The translations under genes were made by a program, and so were the position numbers. Shown one piece after another: positions 51,478-55,702 of a stretch of DNA of 55,702 nucleotides (position 1 is the first letter of the stretch; every line of letters starts with the position of its first letter). Source of the stretch: Gammaproteobacteria bacterium (GTDB taxonomy: Bacteria > Pseudomonadota > Gammaproteobacteria > Steroidobacterales > Steroidobacteraceae); the NCBI GenBank assembly GCA_020029535.1, contig JAIBJM010000008.1:1-55702 (forward strand), written 5' to 3'. The notes under the pieces are model-generated. The model was not told the DNA's origin. It made no database searches and saw only the letters and a program-made list of their open reading frames with translations.

Positions 51478-52623
51478 TCAGTCAAACCACAGCAGCACGC
51501 TGTCGTAGAGGCGGCCGAACAGGCCGGCCTCGGGCACATCGGTCTGCGGGTACAGCGGTGCGCGGCTGACCACCTGCTCGCCGAGTTTCACCTGCAACTC
51601 GCCGACAGCGACATTGCGCTTCAGGGGTGCCAGCAGCGGCCGCTGCAGCGTGGCGCTGGTGGTCAGGGTGGCGGCCTGGCCGCGCGGCACTGTCACCAGC
51701 ACATCGGCATTGGGCCCCACCGACACCTCGTTCTCTTCGCCCTTGTACAGCCGCGGCTTCAGCACGGTCTCGCCGCGCTTCTTGACGGTCACCGATTCGA
51801 AGAACGTGAAGCCGTAGCTGATCAGTGCGGCGTTGGCTGCCTCGCGCGCCTTGGTCGACGAGGTACGCATCACCACCGAGATCAGCCTCATGCCGTCACG
51901 CTTGGCGGAGGCAGCAAGGCAATAGCCGGCCGACTCGGTATGACCCGTCTTGATGCCGTCGATGGACGCATCGCGCCACAGCAGACCATTGCGGTTCTGC
52001 TGTTTGATGCCGTGATAGGTGAACTCCTTTTCGGCAAACATCCGGTACGGCTCCGGAAAGTCGCGGATCAGCGCAGCCGACAGCGTGGCGATGTCGCGCG
52101 CCGTGGTGTAGTGCTGCGGATCGGGCAGGCCGCTGGCATCGGCGTAGTGCGTATTCCTGAGCCCCAGCTGCTGTGCGTAGTGATTCATGATCTCGGCGAA
52201 TCCCTGCTCGGTGCCGCCGAAATATTCGGCTACGGCTACGGCGGCATCATTGCCCGACTGGACGATGATGCCGCGCATCAGATCCTCCAGCCGAGCGGTC
52301 TTGCCGACTTCGAGGAACATGCGCGACTCGGTGGAGTCCTTACCCTGTCGCCAGGCTTTCTCGCTGATCGGCACCTCGGTATCCATGCCGATGCGCTTTT
52401 CCCGCATCAGATCGAGCGCGGCGTAAACAGTCATGATCTTGGTGATGCTGGCGGGTTCGACGCGCTCATCGGCATTCAGTTCTGCCAGCGTCCGGCCACT
52501 GGCGTAATCGATCAGCAGATAACTGCGCGCCTCGATGGCCGGCGGCTTGGGTACAGGCGCGGCCGCGTGGCCCATGGCCGCGAAGGATGCCAGGACGATG
52601 CTGACGATGACACGGAATTTCAT
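51478..52623 (-). CDS. dacC: D-alanyl-D-alanine carboxypeptidase (PBP5/6 family)
   Basis: Trims the terminal D-Ala of peptidoglycan pentapeptides. 381 residues. Signal peptide about 1-20; active sites STK-type ASITKIM, SGNDAAVAVAE and DGIKTGHTESAGYC. The C-terminal beta domain ends in an amphipathic helix (GLFGRLYDSVLLWF) that binds the membrane. dacA or dacC could be the fitting name. Confidence 0.94.
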   Translation of the reverse strand: MKFRVIVSIVLASFAAMGHAAAPVPKPPAIEARSYLLIDYASGRTLAELNADERVEPASITKIMTVYAALDLMREKRIGMDTEVPISEKAWRQGKDSTESRMFLEVGKTARLEDLMRGIIVQSGNDAAVAVAEYFGGTEQGFAEIMNHYAQQLGLRNTHYADASGLPDPQHYTTARDIATLSAALIRDFPEPYRMFAEKEFTYHGIKQQNRNGLLWRDASIDGIKTGHTESAGYCLAASAKRDGMRLISVVMRTSSTKAREAANAALISYGFTFFESVTVKKRGETVLKPRLYKGEENEVSVGPNADVLVTVPRGQAATLTTSATLQRPLLAPLKRNVAVGELQVKLGEQVVSRAPLYPQTDVPEAGLFGRLYDSVLLWFD

Positions 52624-52683
52624 TGCGCGCGGGCCTCCGGAAAATATCAGCGGATTATTGCAGAGCAGATCGTGCTGCGGCGA

Positions 52684-53490
52684 TCAGTCTGTGGCGAGCC
52701 GCGCTTCGGTAAAGCCCTGCGCCGCCAGCAGCGCAATCAGCTGGTCGAACTCGGCCACTCCCGACAGCGGTCCGATGCGCACGCGCCGCAGGCGCTGTCC
52801 GTTGGCGCCGACGGCCGTGCTGGCAAACACCCGCTGCACGCCGGCGCTCTGCAGCCGCGCGATCACCGACTGCGCGTTGACATCATCGCTGTAAGCACCG
52901 ACCTGGATGTAGAGCGCATTGCCGGCAGGCATCGATGGCGGCGATGCCGCCTGCGCGCTGCCGATGACACCACCGGATTCGCCGGGCACGATGGTCTGCA
53001 GTTCCACCAAGGCGGTGCCCGCGCGGATGAGGTCGAGCCGTGCGGCCGCTGTGTAGGACAGATCCACAATGCGATTGGCAACAAAGGGCCCGCGATCGTT
53101 GATGCGCACGATCACGCTGCGGCCATTGGCCAGATTGGTGACGCGCGCGTAGCTGGGCAGCGGCAGTGTCTTGTGCGCCGCTGTCATCGCATACATGTCG
53201 TAAGGCTCGCCGCTGGAAGTGCTCTTGCCATGGAAATCGGGCCCATACCAGGAAGCCACGCCGCGCTCGGTGAAACCGGCCGCGCTGGCCAGCACTGTGT
53301 AGCGGCGACCGGCCACCTCATAGAACCGCGGATTGCCGCGCGCGCTGCGCGGCTCGACCCGCGGCACCGCATCCGGAATGGCGCTGAGATCGGGCGGCGG
53401 CGGAACGGGACGGGGTGTGGGCCGCGGCGGCGCGCCGGCACAGCCCTGCAGCAGCAGGACCAGCAGCGTGCCGGCAATCAGGCGGTTCAG
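52684..53490 (-). CDS. rlpA: Septal lytic transglycosylase / rare lipoprotein A
   Basis: 268 residues. Lipoprotein signal (LIAGTLLVLLLQGC), a double-psi beta barrel (about 90-180, GVASWYGPDFHGKSTSSGEPYD; RINDRGPF) with the catalytic Asp, and a C-terminal SPOR domain (about 200-268). No ATG, GTG or TTG fits the signal: the codon giving MNRLIAG is CTG at 53490, overlapping the mltB stop. An ATG at 53553 would add 21 unlikely residues. Confidence 0.85.
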   Translation of the reverse strand: MNRLIAGTLLVLLLQGCAGAPPRPTPRPVPPPPDLSAIPDAVPRVEPRSARGNPRFYEVAGRRYTVLASAAGFTERGVASWYGPDFHGKSTSSGEPYDMYAMTAAHKTLPLPSYARVTNLANGRSVIVRINDRGPFVANRIVDLSYTAAARLDLIRAGTALVELQTIVPGESGGVIGSAQAASPPSMPAGNALYIQVGAYSDDVNAQSVIARLQSAGVQRVFASTAVGANGQRLRRVRIGPLSGVAEFDQLIALLAAQGFTEARLATD

Positions 53491-54521
53491 GGCGTGGCTC
53501 CGTAGTAGCGCGCAGCGATGGCATCCGCCAGATCGTTGACTGCCATGGCGTACAGCGGACTGCGGTTGTAGCGCGTGATCACGTAGAAGTTGCGGAAGCC
53601 GACGCGGTAACCCGGCGCATCGGCCTGATTGGCAACCACTGCTACCGCGGGCGTGTCGTCGGCGCCGCCGAAGTCGATCTGGAAGCCGCGCGCCCGCAGG
53701 CCGCCGACGGTGTCGTTCAATGCCACACTGTCGGGCAGCGTTGGAGGGGTCGCGCTGGTAAAGCGCGCCTCGGCCAGCACCGGCGCGCCGTACTGCCAGC
53801 CGTGCTCGTGCAGATAGTTGGCCACGCTGCCGAATACATCGCTGATGTCGGCCCACAGGTCGCGCCCGGGTTGCGCGCCGCCGTCGACGGCGTAGCGCAG
53901 GTAGCTCGAGGGCATGAACTGCCCGAGACCCATGGCACCGGCGTACGAGCCCAGTGCCGCGGTGGCGTCGACCTTCTCTGCGCGCACCAGCCGCATGAAC
54001 TGCAGCAGCTCACTGCGGAAATAGGTGGCGCGCGGCGGATAGTCGAAGGCCAGTGTGGTCAGCGCATCCAGTACGCGATAGCGGCCGGTGTTGCGACCAT
54101 AAAAGGTTTCGACGCCGAGAATGGCCAGCAGATACTGGGGTGAGATCTGGTAGCGATGCGCCGTGGCGGCCAGCAGTTCGCGCTGCTCGCGCCACAGCGC
54201 CACACCGGCGTTGATGCGCTCCTCGCCGAGGAAGCGTGCGCGGTACTCCCACCACTGCAGGGAGCGTTCGGCGGGGCGTGCAATCAGTTCGATGATGCGC
54301 GGCTGCACTTCGGCGCGCCCGAGCAGTTCCAGCACCTGCTGCCTGTTGAGTCCTTCCTTGACGGCAGTATCGACAAAGGCGCCGATTTCGGGCCGTGTCA
54401 GATCAAACGGGGCAGGGGCAGCCGCGGTGGGGGCTGGCGCAGCCACGGGCTGCTGCGCGCCCACCGGGTTTGCCAGCCAGAGTAATGCGATCAGTGTCAG
54501 CGGTTGGCATGGCTTCATCAA
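53487..54521 (-). CDS. mltB: Membrane-bound lytic murein transglycosylase B
   Basis: Cleaves glycan strands to anhydromuropeptides, feeding AmgK/MurU recycling. 344 residues. Signal peptide about 1-23 without a lipobox, so soluble (SltB-like). Catalytic Glu in GVETFYGRNTG; GAMGLGQFMPSSY and DVFGSVANYL complete the GH103 fold. Starts 14 bases after rodA. Confidence 0.94.
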   Translation of the reverse strand: MMKPCQPLTLIALLWLANPVGAQQPVAAPAPTAAAPAPFDLTRPEIGAFVDTAVKEGLNRQQVLELLGRAEVQPRIIELIARPAERSLQWWEYRARFLGEERINAGVALWREQRELLAATAHRYQISPQYLLAILGVETFYGRNTGRYRVLDALTTLAFDYPPRATYFRSELLQFMRLVRAEKVDATAALGSYAGAMGLGQFMPSSYLRYAVDGGAQPGRDLWADISDVFGSVANYLHEHGWQYGAPVLAEARFTSATPPTLPDSVALNDTVGGLRARGFQIDFGGADDTPAVAVVANQADAPGYRVGFRNFYVITRYNRSPLYAMAVNDLADAIAARYYGATP

Positions 54522-54535
54522 TTCGGGCGGTGTCC

Positions 54536-55675
54536 TCAGCTGCCTACCAGCTTCCGGTGTGAATACACGCCCATCAGAATACCGAAGCCCGCCAGCAGCG
54601 TCACGACTGAAGTGCCCCCGTAGCTGACCAGGGGCAGCGGCACGCCGACCACCGGCACCAATCCGCTGACCATGCCGGCGTTGATGAACACGTAGACAAA
54701 GAATGTGAACGCCAGGCTGGCCGCCAGCAGTCGCGAGAAGGTGTCGCTGGCCTGTGTGGCCAGATATACCGCTCGCGTGACAATGAACAGATACAGCGCC
54801 AGCAGCAGCAGCAGTCCGAGCAGACCGAATTCTTCGCCGATGACGGCAAAGATGAAATCGGTGGACCGCTCGGGCAGGAACTCCAGCTGTGCCTGGCTGC
54901 CGTTCATCCAGCCCTTGCCGAACAGTCCGCCGGAGCCGATGGCGATCTGCGACTGGATGATGTGATAGCCCGAGCCCAGCGGATCGGATTGTGGATCGAG
55001 GAAGGTCAGTACGCGCTGGCGCTGGTAATCGTGCAGGAAGTTCCAGCCTATGACGGCGGCCGCCACCGCCATCAGCGCCATGCCGATGACAATGCGCAAC
55101 TGCAGGCCGGCCATCAGCACCAGCAGCACGCCGGTGGCGGCAATCAGTACGCCGGTGCCCAGGTCCGGCTGCACCACAACCAGTCCGGCCGGTACGAAGA
55201 TGATGGCCACCAGCACCAGCAGCGAACGCCAGTCCGGCGGCAGCGGTCGTTCATGCAGAAAGGCTGCTGCCATCATCGGCACGGCCAGTTTCATGATCTC
55301 GGAGGGCTGGAAGCGCACGATGCCAAGATCCAGCCAGCGCTGCGCGCCCTTGCCCACATAGCCGATGGCATCGACGACGATCAGCAGCACGATGCCGGTG
55401 ACATACAGCCATGGCGCCAGCCGGCGCAGGAAATTCGGCGTGCAGTTGGCCAACGCCAGCATGGCGGCCATGCCCAGGCCGATGCGCATCAGCGTGCGCA
55501 GCACCGTTGGCAGGTGCTGACCCGAAGCGCTGTATTGCACCAGCAGCGCGAACAGCAGCAGCAGGCTCAGCCCCACCAGCAGCGGACCGTCCAGCCTGAG
55601 GGTGGCCAACAGTCGTGCCGTGTTCGACAGCGTGCGTCGGGCGCTCCGCGATTCGCCGATTTCTTCGCGGATCAT
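54536..55675 (-). CDS. rodA: Rod shape-determining glycosyltransferase RodA
   Basis: SEDS polymerase for lateral-wall peptidoglycan; partner of PBP2. 379 residues with about ten membrane segments. WLDLGIVRFQPSEIMKLAVPM, the catalytic-Asp loop with PDLGTG, and LPERSTDFIFAVIGEEFG are typical. ATG 55675 overlaps the upstream gene's stop (ATGA). Confidence 0.95.
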   Translation of the reverse strand: MIREEIGESRSARRTLSNTARLLATLRLDGPLLVGLSLLLLFALLVQYSASGQHLPTVLRTLMRIGLGMAAMLALANCTPNFLRRLAPWLYVTGIVLLIVVDAIGYVGKGAQRWLDLGIVRFQPSEIMKLAVPMMAAAFLHERPLPPDWRSLLVLVAIIFVPAGLVVVQPDLGTGVLIAATGVLLVLMAGLQLRIVIGMALMAVAAAVIGWNFLHDYQRQRVLTFLDPQSDPLGSGYHIIQSQIAIGSGGLFGKGWMNGSQAQLEFLPERSTDFIFAVIGEEFGLLGLLLLLALYLFIVTRAVYLATQASDTFSRLLAASLAFTFFVYVFINAGMVSGLVPVVGVPLPLVSYGGTSVVTLLAGFGILMGVYSHRKLVGS

Positions 55676-55702
55676 ATGGGTGGCCGGGTCTGCGGATTGA
55701 GC
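55672..55702 (-). CDS. mrdA: C-terminal nine codons of the gene upstream of rodA, probably mrdA (PBP2)
   Basis: The frame ending at the TGA that overlaps the rodA ATG reads LNPQTRPPI, a proline-rich tail. In this cluster the gene before rodA is normally mrdA. Too short to prove by itself. Confidence 0.4.
   Translation of the reverse strand, partial: LNPQTRPPI

Noticed and set aside
50983-53505. 840-codon open frame on the plus strand, opposite dat, dacC and rlpA
   Set aside because: Antisense to three convincing genes, His/Arg/Gln-rich with no motif. High GC creates long stop-free shadows.

Overview
The window is GC-rich DNA, densely coding on both strands, with many ATGA/TGATG gene overlaps. 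The gene content fits a gammaproteobacterium near the Xanthomonadales/Nevskiales/Steroidobacter lineages: lptD-surA-pdxA-rsmA-apaGH, amgK-murU divergent from lptD, mrdA-rodA-mltB-rlpA-dacC, split gcvPA/gcvPB, a kynurenine operon, a bactofilin and Kup. This placement is inferred from gene content only. No rRNA gene, intact tRNA gene, transposase or CRISPR array was seen.

Layout. 1-8.9 kb (+): glycine decarboxylase subunits, diacylglycerol kinase, a PfkB-type sugar kinase, a 953-residue double HtrA-like protein resembling eukaryotic Nma111, a Sua5-type t6A enzyme and an ornithine-decarboxylase-family enzyme. 8.9-17.2 kb: a DUF255 thioredoxin-fold protein (-), then rlmI, lgt, thyA, a SET-domain protein, kup, folA and tpx (+). 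17.2-24.4 kb: an accessory zone with small hypothetical genes, toxin-antitoxin pieces, a DJ-1/PfpI protein, an isoquinoline-oxidoreductase-like pair and a compact cluster of overlapping small ORFs. It contains four copies (A-D) of a 155-216 bp palindromic element. 24.4-28.4 kb (-): nbaC-kynB-kynU-kmo, converting N-formylkynurenine to the quinolinate precursor. 28.4-36.3 kb: a lipoprotein (+), then the lptD-surA-pdxA-rsmA-usp-apaG-apaH-GFA operon (-). 36.4-39.5 kb (+): amgK-murU, a membrane-anchored protein and purU. 39.5-45 kb: folE with a hairpin over its ribosome site, a tRNA 3'-end remnant, an orphan PilB/GspE-like ATPase, a phospholipase-D lipoprotein and a DUF1330 protein. 45-50.6 kb: lipA-lipB, ybeD (-), an RRM protein with a long leader, zinc-ribbon/bactofilin (-), carbonic anhydrase, a secreted protein with an internal duplication and a shortened DUF486 membrane protein. 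50.6 kb to the end (-): dat, dacC, rlpA, mltB, rodA and the last codons of an upstream gene, probably mrdA.

The strongest unexplained signal is the palindromic element family. All four copies share a junction core and a long terminal helix, but the helix and an internal hairpin differ in sequence between copies while staying complementary. This is what a conserved RNA or DNA fold looks like. Three copies lie within about 15 bases of stop codons and carry terminator-like hairpins. The copy in a divergent intergenic region lacks the A/T tract. The copies bracket accessory genes in inverted pairs, and one copy appears to have removed a hicA gene. A second recurring theme is transcription start at or next to the start codon: several genes have a -10-like box 6-9 bases before the ATG, and in two divergent pairs the two -10 boxes overlap.
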